From Streptomyces sp. RP5T (GTDB taxonomy: Bacteria; Actinomycetota; Actinomycetes; Streptomycetales; Streptomycetaceae), in contig NZ_RSAJ01000005.1 of NCBI RefSeq assembly GCF_003933965.1, positions 1-46,832 on the forward strand: 46,832 nt of DNA. The letters run 5' to 3'. The position numbers were made by a program, and so were the translations under genes. How positions within the stretch are numbered: position 1 is the first letter of the stretch; every line of letters begins with the position of its first letter. Under the pieces are notes generated by a model. The model searched no databases. It worked only from the letters and a program-made list of their open reading frames with translations, and was not told where the DNA came from. This document shows, piece after piece, positions 7,029-14,789 of the stretch.

Positions 7029-7547
7029 TCACTCGGCGGAAGTGGCCGGGCCCGCGTGCGGCTGCAGCCGGAACAGCGCCCAGACCACCTTGCCGCCCAG
7101 CGTCCCCGCCATGGGATGCCATCCCCAGCTGTCGCTGAAGGAGTCGACGAGGAACAGCCCGCGCCCCGACTCCGCCGAGAAGTCGTCGGAATCGCGCGCG
7201 ACCGGGCTTTCCTGGCTGGGATCGCGCACCGCGCACACCAGTCGTCCGGTCCAGCGCATCAGGTGCAGCCGCACGGGCGGATTCGGCTCCCCGGCGAGCA
7301 CGCCGGGTGCCGGCATCGCGTGCCGCAGCGCGTTGGTGACCAGTTCGGAGACGACGAGGCAGACGTCGTCGAAGCGGTCGCCCAGGTCCCACTGGTCGAG
7401 CGTTCTGCGGGTGAACCTCCGTGCGTCGCCCACTGCTTCGTAGCGGGCGGGCAGGGAACAGGAGGCGGCGTCGGACACGGCCGCGGGATCCAGCGGCGGA
7501 AGGCCCTGCCTTAACGGCTCGAGCATGGTCGATCCATTCATCCCCAT
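7029..7547 (-). CDS. RsbW-like HATPase (anti-sigma-factor-type ATP-binding protein) with a TTA codon
   Basis: A 172-residue HATPase_c protein: ARRFTRRTLDQW, the N-box VVSELVTNALRHA, AVRDPS, and a G-box SGRGLFLVDSFSDSWGW. Streptomyces use such proteins as anti-sigma factors or partners in abaA/whiJ-type developmental clusters. The start is ATG 7547, with GGGAG eight bases upstream, rather than the longer frame to 7649. Codon 12 is TTA (bases 7514-7512), the only in-frame TTA I found in the window, so translation should need the bldA tRNA. The gene diverges from the XRE regulator and converges on DUF397. Confidence 0.88.
   Translation of the reverse strand: MGMNGSTMLEPLRQGLPPLDPAAVSDAASCSLPARYEAVGDARRFTRRTLDQWDLGDRFDDVCLVVSELVTNALRHAMPAPGVLAGEPNPPVRLHLMRWTGRLVCAVRDPSQESPVARDSDDFSAESGRGLFLVDSFSDSWGWHPMAGTLGGKVVWALFRLQPHAGPATSAE
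7512..7514 (-). other. TTA (bldA-dependent) codon in HATPase gene
   Basis: In frame with ATG 7547 the codons read CTC GAG CCG TTA AGG CAG, placing a rare Leu TTA at codon 12. In Streptomyces TTA is read only by the bldA tRNA, which makes such genes dependent on developmental stage. Confidence 0.85.
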
Positions 7548-7855
7548 GCGAGGCACTCCCGGGAACTCGCGGTCGTTGCGATGCAGCGGTTGCGCGGGAC
7601 CATGGTTTCGGATGAGCGATGCAGATGCAAGGTGCAGATGCACGTGCACGTGACCGAATTGGCCCTACCCGTACCGCTTGTTGGCCATTTTTTCCGCCAT
7701 CTTCTCCACTGTTTCTTGCCTCTTCCTCCCCGCCACGTGTCTCGACCCTGTGCGGAAACTTTGGCTTCTTTCCATATCTGTAATCGGACGAGTACTGCTC
7801 GGAGTGTTTTAGTGGCAGACTTCGAGCCCTGAAGACGTTGGGGAGGCTGGCGAAC
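7548..7855. other. 308-bp divergent intergenic region of HATPase and XRE genes
   Basis: It holds repeat element copy B near the HATPase side and then an unusually T/C-rich, low-GC stretch (about 7690-7810) with no open frame of note. No clear consensus promoter was seen; GGGGAGG at 7840-7846 is the ribosome binding site of the XRE gene. The low GC suggests a transferred or AT-rich regulatory segment. Confidence 0.6.
7619..7652 (-). promoter_or_regulatory. shared repeat element, copy B (upstream of HATPase gene)
   Basis: On the plus strand it has two direct GCAGATGCA copies (7621-7629 and 7634-7642) followed by the palindrome TGCACGTGCA. Read on the minus strand, the HATPase coding strand, it repeats copy A, with 17 identical bases plus the second repeat. 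It ends 71 bp before the HATPase ATG, nearly the same distance and orientation that copy A has to its gene. Confidence 0.7.
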
Positions 7856-8716
7856 GTGAGCGCGGGAGAGCCCGGATCGGTGGTGCGGCGGATGCTGCTC
7901 GGCTCGCAACTCAGGCGACTGCGTGAGGCACGGGGCATCACGCGTGAGGCGGCGGGCTACTCGATCCGCGCGTCCGAGTCGAAGATCAGCCGGATGGAGT
8001 TGGGCCGGGTGAGCTTCAAGACGCGTGACGTGGAAGACCTGTTGACGCTGTACGGCATCACGGACGAGCAGGAGCGGGCCTCGCTCCTCTCCCTCGCCCG
8101 CGAGGCCAACGTCGCGGGGTGGTGGCACAGTTACTCCGACGTCCTGCCGAGCTGGTTCCCCACCTATGTGGGCCTGGAGGGCGCGGCCTCCCTCATTCGC
8201 GCCTATGAGGTCCAGTTCATCCACGGCCTGTTGCAGACCGAGGCGTATGCACGTGCAGTGGTGCGGCGCGGGATGCAGGGCGCGAGCGAGGCGGACGTCG
8301 AGAAGCGGGTGGCGCTGCGTCTGGAGCGCCAGAAGTACCTGGCCGACGACGGCGGTCCCGAGTTCCACGTGGTGCTCGACGAGGCGTCCCTGCGCCGCCC
8401 GTACGGCGACCGCCAGGTGATGCGCGGACAGCTCCAGCACCTCATCGACATCTCCGAACGCCCCAACGTACGGCTGCAGATCATGCCGTTCGGCTTCGGC
8501 GGGCACTCCGGTGAGAGCGGTGCCTTCACGATCCTCAGCTTCACCGAGTCCGACCTGACGGACGTCGTCTACATGGAGCAGCTCACCAGCGCGCTCTACC
8601 TGGACAAGCGCGAGGACGTCACGCAGTACGAGAGGGCGCTGAAGGAACTCCAGCAGGACAGTCCGGGCCCGGACGAGAGCCGGGACCTTCTGCGAGGTCT
8701 CCTCCAGCTCTCCTAG
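7856..8716 (+). CDS. XRE-family regulator with DUF5753 domain (WhiJ-like)
   Basis: A 286-residue regulator. Residues about 14-70 form the helix-turn-helix (LGSQLRRLREARGITREAAGY, then SESKISRMELGR), and residues about 95-275 form the DUF5753 ligand or partner domain (YEVQFIHGLLQTEAYARAV; QIMPFGFGGHSGESGAF). GTG 7856 is chosen because GGGGAGG lies nine bases upstream; TTG 7838 is an alternative. With DUF397 and HATPase it makes a WhiJ-like triad of a kind present in many copies in Streptomyces. It is the best candidate to bind repeat elements A and B. Confidence 0.9.
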   Translation: MSAGEPGSVVRRMLLGSQLRRLREARGITREAAGYSIRASESKISRMELGRVSFKTRDVEDLLTLYGITDEQERASLLSLAREANVAGWWHSYSDVLPSWFPTYVGLEGAASLIRAYEVQFIHGLLQTEAYARAVVRRGMQGASEADVEKRVALRLERQKYLADDGGPEFHVVLDEASLRRPYGDRQVMRGQLQHLIDISERPNVRLQIMPFGFGGHSGESGAFTILSFTESDLTDVVYMEQLTSALYLDKREDVTQYERALKELQQDSPGPDESRDLLRGLLQLS

Positions 8717-8828
8717 GGTTCTCCCCAGAAGATTGCTCAGCGTGCCCAACTGGCGTGTCGCGCAAGTACGATGACGTGTGATCAGACCGTGACGTTGATC
8801 GTGTGTCTGCTAGTGATTTGGGGATCAC

Positions 8829-10289
8829 ATGTCGTCGTACTTCACCGACCTGGCCCAGCAGTACATCGACGGTGAGTGGCGCCCGGGCACAGGCTCCTGG
8901 GACATCATCGACTTCAACCCGTACGACGCCGAGAAGCTGGCGTCGATCACGATAGCCACGGTCGACGAGGTCGACGAGGCGTACCAGGCGGCCGCCCGGG
9001 CGCAGAAGAAGTGGGCCGGGACCAACCCCTACGCCCGCCGCGCGGTGTTCGAGAAGGCGCTCAGGCTGGTCGAGGAGCGCGAGGGGGAGATCGCCGAGGC
9101 GATCATCGCGGAGCTCGGCGGCACCCGTCTGAAGGCCGCCTTCGAGCTCCACCTCGCCAAGGAGTTCCTGCGCGAGGCGGTCAACCTGTCGCTGCGTCCC
9201 GAGGGCAGGATCATCCCCTCGCCGGTGGACGGCAAGGAGAACCGCCTCTACCGCGTGCCGGTCGGCGTCGTCGGCGTGATCAGCCCCTTCAACTTCCCCT
9301 TCCTGCTGTCGATCAAGTCGGTCGCCCCGGCGCTCGCGCTCGGCAACGCCGTGGTCCTCAAGCCGCACCAGAACACCCCGATCGTCGGCGGGTCCCTGGT
9401 CGCCAAGATCTTCGAGGACGCGGGACTGCCGGCCGGTCTGCTCAACGTCGTCATCACCGACATCGCCGAGATCGGCGACGCCTTCCTGGAGCACCCGGTC
9501 CCGAAGGTCATCTCCTTCACCGGCTCCGACAAGGTCGGCCGCCACGTGGCCACCGTCTGCGCGGCCAACTTCAAGCGCTCGGTGCTCGAACTGGGCGGCA
9601 ACAGCGCCCTGGTGGTCCTCGACGACGCCGACATCGACTACGCGGTCGACGCCGCCGTCTTCAGCCGGTACGTCCACCAGGGCCAGGTCTGCATGGCCGC
9701 CAACCGCATCCTGGTCGACCGTACGGTGGCCGAGGAGTTCACCGAGAAGTTCGTCGCCAAGGTGCGCACGCTGAAGACCGGCGACCCGCGCGACCCCGGG
9801 ACGGTCATCGGCCCGGTCATCAACTCCTCGCAGGCGGAGGCCGTTTCGAGCGCCGTCGAGCAGGCGATCGCCGACGGAGCGACCGCGCTGGTGCACGGCT
9901 CCACGACGGACAACCTGGTCGAGCCCTCCGTCCTCACGGACCTCCCGGCGAACTCGCCCCTGCTCAGGCAGGAGCTCTTCGGCCCGGTCGCCCTGCTCGT
10001 CACCTTCGACGGCGAGGAGGAGGCCGTCCGCCTGGTCAACGACACCCCGTACGGCCTCAGCGGCGCCGTCCACACCGCGGACATCGAGCGCGGCGTCGCC
10101 TTCGCCAAGCAGATCGACACGGGCATGTTCCACGTCAACGACGGCACGGTCCACGACGAGCCGATCGTCCCCTTCGGCGGCGAGAAGCACTCCGGCATCG
10201 GCCGCCTGAACGGCGACACCATGCTGGACTCCTTCACCACCACCAAGTGGATCTCGGTCCAGCACGGCCGCAGCCGCTTCCCGTTCTGA
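8829..10289 (+). CDS. NAD(P)-dependent aldehyde dehydrogenase (benzaldehyde/vanillin type)
   Basis: A 486-residue aldehyde dehydrogenase with the complete fold: Rossmann segment SPFNFPF, SFTGSDKVG, the general-base region ELGGNSALVV, catalytic Cys in HQGQVCMAANRI, and PLRQELFGPV-type motif (LLRQELFGPVALL). The C terminus (PFGGEKHSGIGRLNG) resembles benzaldehyde or vanillin dehydrogenases, which oxidise aromatic aldehydes to acids; the substrate is inferred only from this resemblance. It is monocistronic, with a strong hairpin after the stop. A possible -10 TACGAT lies at 8767. Confidence 0.92.
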   Translation: MSSYFTDLAQQYIDGEWRPGTGSWDIIDFNPYDAEKLASITIATVDEVDEAYQAAARAQKKWAGTNPYARRAVFEKALRLVEEREGEIAEAIIAELGGTRLKAAFELHLAKEFLREAVNLSLRPEGRIIPSPVDGKENRLYRVPVGVVGVISPFNFPFLLSIKSVAPALALGNAVVLKPHQNTPIVGGSLVAKIFEDAGLPAGLLNVVITDIAEIGDAFLEHPVPKVISFTGSDKVGRHVATVCAANFKRSVLELGGNSALVVLDDADIDYAVDAAVFSRYVHQGQVCMAANRILVDRTVAEEFTEKFVAKVRTLKTGDPRDPGTVIGPVINSSQAEAVSSAVEQAIADGATALVHGSTTDNLVEPSVLTDLPANSPLLRQELFGPVALLVTFDGEEEAVRLVNDTPYGLSGAVHTADIERGVAFAKQIDTGMFHVNDGTVHDEPIVPFGGEKHSGIGRLNGDTMLDSFTTTKWISVQHGRSRFPF

Positions 10290-10311
10290 CCGCCGACACA
10301 AGACGACCGCC

Positions 10312-10350
10312 ACGGGCCCTTTAGGACCGAAACTGTCCTAGAGGGCCCGT
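10312..10350. terminator. terminator after aldehyde dehydrogenase
   Basis: A 16-bp stem with one mismatch, ACGGGCCCTTTAGGAC paired with GTCCTAGAGGGCCCGT, and a seven-base loop, 22 bases after the stop codon. Confidence 0.8.
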
Positions 10351-10401
10351 AGTTTCATGAGTGTCAGGGGGAAGGCCCCGGCCTCACGAAAGGCGGCTGC
10401 C

Positions 10402-10938
10402 ATGGTCACTCACGTTCCCGCGGAGGAGTACGGCGACGAGCGCGGAGCGCTCCTGTCCTTCCTGGAGGAGCAGCGCGGCGGAATCCGGCGGTCGCTGCTC
10501 GGGCTGACGGCAGAGCAGGCCGCCGCGAAGCCCAGCGCGAGCGAGCTGTCCCTGGGCGGTCTGCTCAAGCACGTCGCCGAGGTCGAGCAGGGCTGGATCG
10601 CCCGCGCCAAGGGCGAGGAGCCGGCCGTGCGCCGGGACGAGTCGAACTGGCACGAGTGCTTCGCCCTGGTCGGCGACGAGACGGTGGAGTCCCAGCTGGC
10701 CCACTGGGAGAAGGTGGCCGCCGAGACGGAGGCGTTCGCCCGCTCGGTGCCGAGCCTCGACGACACCTTCGCGCTCCCCGACCAGCCCTGGTTCCCGCCC
10801 GAGGGCCGCGTCTCCGTGCGCTGGGTGCTGCTGCACCTGATCCGGGAGACGGCCCGGCACGCAGGCCACGCCGACATCATCCGCGAGTCCCTGGACGGGA
10901 AGACGGCGTTCGAGCTGGTGGCCCTCGCCGAGAAGTGA
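10402..10938 (+). CDS. DinB-family (DUF664) protein
   Basis: A 178-residue four-helix DinB-superfamily protein: LLSFLEEQRGGIRRSLLGLT, LSLGGLLKHVAEVEQGWI (metal-ligand His), and LLHLIRETARHAGHADIIRE (two His at the third ligand region). These are metal-binding proteins, some acting as thiol-dependent S-transferases. The ATG at 10402 is preferred over 10357, because GAAAGGCGG precedes it and the upstream start sits next to the terminator. It is followed after 21 bp by the PadR regulator. Confidence 0.85.
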   Translation: MVTHVPAEEYGDERGALLSFLEEQRGGIRRSLLGLTAEQAAAKPSASELSLGGLLKHVAEVEQGWIARAKGEEPAVRRDESNWHECFALVGDETVESQLAHWEKVAAETEAFARSVPSLDDTFALPDQPWFPPEGRVSVRWVLLHLIRETARHAGHADIIRESLDGKTAFELVALAEK

Positions 10939-10959
10939 GGAAGCCATAATCTGGACCGC

Positions 10960-11601
10960 ATGTCAACGATCCGTCTCCTCGTGCTCGGCGCGGTGCGCCA
11001 GCACGGGCGGGCCCACGGCTACCAGGTGCGAAGCGACCTGGAGTACTGGGGCGCGCACGAGTGGTCCAACGCCAAGCCCGGCTCGATCTACCACGCCCTG
11101 AAGCAGATGGCGAAGCAGGGACTGCTGCACGCGCACGAGGTCGCGCCCTCCACGGTCGGCGGCCCGCCGCGCACCGAGTACGAGATCACCGACCGGGGCA
11201 CCGAGGAGTTCCTGCGGCTGGTGCGGGAGGCGCTGACCTCCTACGACCAGAAGACGGACATGAAGTCGGCGGCCATCGGCTTCATGGTGGACCTGCCGCG
11301 CGCGGAGGCGGTGGCGCTGCTCAATGAGCGCGTCCGGCGCATCGAGGAGTGGCGTTCCGCCGTCACCGAGCACTACGTGCCCGAGGAAGGCCCGCAGCAG
11401 CTCGGGCACATCGGCGAGATCATGAACCTCTGGATCCACACGGCCGACGCCGAGGCGGAGTGGACCCAGGGGCTCATCGCCCGCATCGAGGACGGGGCGT
11501 ACACCTTCGCGGGCGAGGGCGAACCGTTCGTCGGCGTCCTCGCCGAGGGCCAGGAGAACCCGTACGCGACGGGGGAGCGGCATCCCGGGGATGTCGGCTA
11601 A
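10960..11601 (+). CDS. PadR-family transcriptional regulator
   Basis: A 213-residue PadR protein: an N-terminal winged helix (TIRLLVLGAVRQHGRAHGYQVRSDLEYWG, then SIYHALKQMAKQGLL and GPPRTEYEITDRG) and a helical C-terminal Vir_act_alpha-type dimerisation region. PadR regulators commonly repress drug-efflux operons. The adjacent ABC exporter operon starts 84 bp downstream behind TCAAGTTTGA dyads, its likely targets. A tail of about 30 residues after the helical domain is variable. Confidence 0.9.
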   Translation: MSTIRLLVLGAVRQHGRAHGYQVRSDLEYWGAHEWSNAKPGSIYHALKQMAKQGLLHAHEVAPSTVGGPPRTEYEITDRGTEEFLRLVREALTSYDQKTDMKSAAIGFMVDLPRAEAVALLNERVRRIEEWRSAVTEHYVPEEGPQQLGHIGEIMNLWIHTADAEAEWTQGLIARIEDGAYTFAGEGEPFVGVLAEGQENPYATGERHPGDVG

Positions 11602-11660
11602 TCAAGTTTGACGAGTGCGGACCGCGGAGTTACTTTGGGGCGTAGTCAAGTTTGACTACG
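11602..11660. promoter_or_regulatory. paired TCAAGTTTGA dyads upstream of ABC exporter operon
   Basis: A strong dyad CGTAGTCAAGTTTGACTACG (11641-11660; nine-base arms around GT) and a core repeat TCAAGTTTGA (11602-11611) lie 44 bp apart, centre to centre. They stand between the PadR gene and the ABC exporter genes and are probably PadR operator sites controlling efflux. Confidence 0.72.
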
Positions 11661-11685
11661 CTGGAACCCCTGGGGAGGGTGCCCG

Positions 11686-12657
11686 ATGACAGATGCGACC
11701 GAGGCGGCCGACGTGATCGTCGCGGAGGGCCTGCGCAAGCGGTACGGCGACAAGGCCGCCCTGGACGGGCTCGACCTGAGAGTCGCGCGCGGCAGCGTCC
11801 ACGGCGTCCTCGGACCCAACGGCGCGGGCAAGACGACCCTGGTCCGTGTCCTGTCCACCCTGCTGCGCCCGGACGAGGGCCGCGCCGAGGTGGCGGGCCA
11901 CGACGTGGAGCGGGCCGCCTACGACGTACGGCTGCGCATCGGCCTGCTCGGCCAGCACGCGGCCCTCGACGAGGAACTGGGCGGTCGCCAGAACCTGGAG
12001 ATGTTCGGCCGTCTCCACCACCTGGGCGCCCGCTACGCGCGCGTGCGCGCCGACGAGCTCCTGGAGCGCTTCGGCCTCGCCGACACCGGCCGCAAACCGG
12101 TCCGCGCCTACAGCGGCGGCATGCGGCGTCGCCTGGACCTCGCCGCCTCCCTCATCCGCGACCCGGAGGTGCTGTTCCTGGACGAGCCCACCACCGGCCT
12201 CGACCCGCGCGGCCGCGCCGAGGTGTGGGCCGCGGTCCGCTCCCTCGTCGGCGGCGGCACGACGGTCCTGCTGACCACGCAGTACCTGGAGGAGGCCGAC
12301 CAGCTCGCCGACCGGATCTCCCTGGTCGACCGCGGCCGGGTCGTCGCCGACGGCACGCCGGACGAGCTCAAGAGGCGCACCGGGGGCGACCGTATCGACG
12401 TGGTCCTGCGGGACGCGGGCCAACTGGGCGCGGCGCTCGCCCTGTTGCCGGTGCCTTCCGAGGGCGTCCGTGTCGACGCCGACCGCCGTCTGCTGAGCGC
12501 CCCGGTCACCGACCGGATGGCGGCGCTCTCCGAGGTCGTACGGGCCCTGGGGGCGGCCGGGATCGAGGCGGAGGACGTGGCGCTGCGCCGGCCCACACTG
12601 GACGAGGTGTTCCTGCACCTCACCGGGGACGAGAACCGAGTGAAGGAGACCGTGTGA
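11686..12657 (+). CDS. ABC-2 type exporter ATPase (DrrA-like)
   Basis: A 323-residue ABC ATPase: Walker [10 protein letters not shown]-loop [10 protein letters not shown], signature [12 protein letters not shown], Walker [13 protein letters not shown], switch His replaced by TTQYLEEAD, and the C-terminal DUF4162-type extension ([14 protein letters not shown]) of DrrA proteins. These drive drug or antibiotic efflux with a separate membrane subunit. The ribosome binding site is GGGGAGGG. The stop overlaps the permease start (GTGA at 12654), so the two subunits are coupled. Confidence 0.93.
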   Translation: MTDATEAADVIVAEGLRKRYGDKAALDGLDLRVARGSVHGVLGPNGAGKTTLVRVLSTLLRPDEGRAEVAGHDVERAAYDVRLRIGLLGQHAALDEELGGRQNLEMFGRLHHLGARYARVRADELLERFGLADTGRKPVRAYSGGMRRRLDLAASLIRDPEVLFLDEPTTGLDPRGRAEVWAAVRSLVGGGTTVLLTTQYLEEADQLADRISLVDRGRVVADGTPDELKRRTGGDRIDVVLRDAGQLGAALALLPVPSEGVRVDADRRLLSAPVTDRMAALSEVVRALGAAGIEAEDVALRRPTLDEVFLHLTGDENRVKETV

Positions 12658-13415
12658 GCACGTACGCGCTGACCGATTCCTGGACCATGACCCGGCGCGA
12701 ACTCGCTCACTGGGCCCGGCAGCCGGTGCGGGTGCTGGTCGGCCTCGTCTTCCCCGTGATGCTGCTGCTGATGTTCGGCTACCTGGTCGGCGGCGGCCGG
12801 GGTGTGGACGGGGACTACGTCGACTACCTGGTCCCGGGGATGCTCGCGCTGACCATGGCGTTCGGGCTGGAGTCGACCATGATCGCGGTCACCCAGGACC
12901 TCAACAAGGGGGTGATCGACCGCTTCCGGTCCATGCCGATGGCCAACGGGGCCGTGCTGGTGGGCCGTTCGGCCGCCGACATGCTCCAGTCGGTGCTGAG
13001 CCTGGCCGCGATGATCGGTGTCGGGTACGCGATCGGCTGGCGGGTGCAGGGAGGCGTCCCCGGACTCCTGGCCGCGGTGGGCCTGTTGCTCCTGTTCCGC
13101 TTCGCCATGCTCTGGATCGGCATCCATCTGGCGATGGTCGCCGGGAAGCCGGAGATGGTGCAGGCCGTGCAGATCCTGATCTGGCCCGTCGGCTTCCTGT
13201 CCAACGCGTTCGCGACCCCCGACTCCATGCCCGGCTGGCTCGGCACGGTCGTCGACTGGAACCCCATGTCGCAGACGGCGACGGCCGTCCGTGACCAACT
13301 GGGCGGCCCCGGCGGCGAACCGGGACACGTGTGGGCGGCCGTGGTGTGGCCGCTGGCGTTGCTCGCGGTCTTCTTCCCCCTGGCGGTGCGAAGGTTCACG
13401 CGCCTGAGCCGCTAG
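12654..13415 (+). CDS. ABC-2 type exporter permease (DrrB-like)
   Basis: A 253-residue membrane protein with about six helices, beginning [23 protein letters not shown]. An amphipathic N terminus, [56 protein letters not shown] (the conserved cytoplasmic EAA-like loop of ABC-2 permeases), and a late NPMSQT motif are visible. It pairs with the upstream ATPase. The GTG start overlaps the ATPase stop; a longer open frame upstream is spurious. The substrate is unknown. Confidence 0.92.
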   Translation: MSTYALTDSWTMTRRELAHWARQPVRVLVGLVFPVMLLLMFGYLVGGGRGVDGDYVDYLVPGMLALTMAFGLESTMIAVTQDLNKGVIDRFRSMPMANGAVLVGRSAADMLQSVLSLAAMIGVGYAIGWRVQGGVPGLLAAVGLLLLFRFAMLWIGIHLAMVAGKPEMVQAVQILIWPVGFLSNAFATPDSMPGWLGTVVDWNPMSQTATAVRDQLGGPGGEPGHVWAAVVWPLALLAVFFPLAVRRFTRLSR

Positions 13416-13439
13416 AACCACTGCCCGGCGGCCCCGGGC

Positions 13440-13461
13440 TTGCACCTCACGTCGCGTGAGG
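13440..13461 (+). promoter_or_regulatory. tipA promoter dyad (TipAL operator)
   Basis: TTGCAC (13440-13445) runs into CCTCACG-TCG-CGTGAGG (13445-13461), a 7-3-7 dyad. It matches, as I remember it, the thiostrepton-inducible tipA promoter except in the central triplet. MerR-type activators bind such dyads within elongated -35/-10 spacers. Confidence 0.85.
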
Positions 13462-13500
13462 AGCCACCGTGGAGCGCGTACCGAGAAGGGAGCGGACGAA

Positions 13501-14262
13501 GTGAGCTACTCCGTGGGACAGGTCGCGGGCTTCGCCGGCGTCACGGTGCGCACGCTGCACCACTACGACGACATCGGCCTGCTCGTGCCCGGCGAGCGCA
13601 GCAACGCGGGTCACCGGCGCTACAGCGACGCCGACCTCGACCGGCTGCAGCAGATCATGTTCTACCGGGAGCTCGGCTTCCCGCTCGACGAGGTGGCCGC
13701 CCTGCTCGACGACCCGGCCGCGGACCCGCGCGCGCACCTGCGCCGGCAGCACGAACTGCTGACCGCCCGGATCGAGAAGCTGCAGAAGATGGCGGCGGCC
13801 GTGGAGCACGCCATGGAGGCACGCACGATGGGGATCGATCTCACACCGGAGGAACGGTTCGAGGTGTTCGGGGACAAGGACCCGGAGCAGTACGCCGAGG
13901 AGGCGGAACGGCGCTGGGGTGGCACCGAGGCGTACGCCGAGTCGCAGCGCCGCGCGGCCCGGTACACCAAGGACGACTGGAAGCGCATGCAGGCCGAGGT
14001 GGCCGACTGGGGCGAGCGCTACGACGCCCTGATGGCCGCGGGCGGCACACCGGACTCCCCGGCGGCCATGGACATGGCGGAGGAGCACCGGCAGCACATC
14101 TGCGGCTGGTTCTACGACTGCCCGTACGACATGCACCAGGGCCTGGCCGACATGTACGTGTCGGACGAGCGCTTCAAGGCGTTCTACGACGCCATGCGCC
14201 CGGGCCTGGCCGAGCACCTGAGGGAGGCGATCCGGGCGAACGCCGCCCGGCACGCCTCCTGA
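13501..14262 (+). CDS. tipA: TipAL, MerR-family thiopeptide-responsive activator
   Basis: A 253-residue protein, the known TipAL length. Residues 1-75 form the MerR winged helix (YSVGQVAGFAGVTVRTLHHYDDIGLL), residues 76-109 the dimerising coiled coil, and 110-253 the TipAS ligand-binding domain. TipAL binds thiostrepton-type thiopeptides covalently through Cys and activates its own promoter; here Cys201 and Cys207 lie in CGWFYDC. An internal ATG at codon 110, with GGAGG upstream, should give the 144-residue TipAS sequestering form. The start GTG 13501 has AAGGGAG. No thiopeptide gene is nearby. Confidence 0.93.
   Translation: MSYSVGQVAGFAGVTVRTLHHYDDIGLLVPGERSNAGHRRYSDADLDRLQQIMFYRELGFPLDEVAALLDDPAADPRAHLRRQHELLTARIEKLQKMAAAVEHAMEARTMGIDLTPEERFEVFGDKDPEQYAEEAERRWGGTEAYAESQRRAARYTKDDWKRMQAEVADWGERYDALMAAGGTPDSPAAMDMAEEHRQHICGWFYDCPYDMHQGLADMYVSDERFKAFYDAMRPGLAEHLREAIRANAARHAS
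13814..13830 (+). promoter_or_regulatory. internal ribosome binding site and start for TipAS
   Basis: GGAGG (13814-13818) stands nine bases before ATG 13828, codon 110 of tipA. Initiation there gives a 144-residue product, the size of TipAS. Confidence 0.8.
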
Positions 14263-14275
14263 GGACCTGAAGAAC

Positions 14276-14304
14276 CCTGACCCGGGGGCTACTCCCGGGT
14301 CAGG
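14276..14304. terminator. bidirectional terminator between tipA and ybjQ-like gene
   Basis: An 11-bp perfect stem CCTGACCCGGG / CCCGGGTCAGG with a seven-base loop. The right arm overlaps the 3' end of the convergent gene. Confidence 0.8.
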
Positions 14305-14654
14305 ACCACCGCCGTGCCGTAGGCGCACACCTCGGTGCCCACGTCCGCCGCCTCCGTGACGTCGAACCGGAACGCCAAAACCCCGTTGGCGCCACGCGCG
14401 CGTGCCTGCTCCACAAGCCGTTCCATGGCCTGGTTGCGGGTCTGCACCAGGGTCTTGGTGAGCCCCTTGAGCTCGCCGCCGACCATGGACTTCAGCCCGG
14501 CGCCGATCTGGCTGCCGAGGTGGCGGGAGCGCACGGTCAGGCCGAACACCTCGCCCAGCACCTCCTGCACCCGGTGGCCGGGCACGTCATTGGTGGTCAC
14601 CACGAGCACATCGGGCCGGGGCCCCTGGCCGCCGCCGTATTCGTCAATACCCAT
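14289..14654 (-). CDS. YbjQ/UPF0145 (DUF74) family protein
   Basis: A 121-residue protein of the YbjQ family: VLVVTTNDVPGHRVQEVLGEVFGLTVRS, then a helix RNQAMERLVEQARARGANGVLAFRFD, and a terminal strand CAYGTAVVL. The fold forms pentameric rings; the family was once called heavy-metal binding, but function is unproven. The N-terminal about 14 residues are an extension. It converges on tipA and diverges from dedA. Confidence 0.88.
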   Translation of the reverse strand: MGIDEYGGGQGPRPDVLVVTTNDVPGHRVQEVLGEVFGLTVRSRHLGSQIGAGLKSMVGGELKGLTKTLVQTRNQAMERLVEQARARGANGVLAFRFDVTEAADVGTEVCAYGTAVVLTRE

Positions 14655-14789
14655 GGCTCACAGCTTTGTCCCGGACGGACCACAGTGCATCCTGGGGACC
14701 CCCATGGAACCTGGGCCACCGCGGTTGCGTTGATACTTGAGGGCAGCCAGTCCCAGCCCCCGATCCCCACATGCAGGAGCCACAATCCC

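Noticed and set aside
6577..7652. Repeats read as a small CRISPR or transposon end pair
   Set aside because: There are only two copies about 1 kb apart, and their position and orientation match two gene starts, so shared operators fit better; no transposase lies between them.
8248..8257. TGCACGTGCA inside the XRE gene as a third operator
   Set aside because: It lacks the GCAGATGCA repeats that define copies A and B and lies within coding sequence, so it is probably chance.
456..13445. Numerous long Arg/Pro/Ala-rich open frames opposite or across known genes in the left part
   Set aside because: They are typical spurious frames of high-GC DNA: no family motifs, no ribosome binding sites and third-position bias in the wrong frame.
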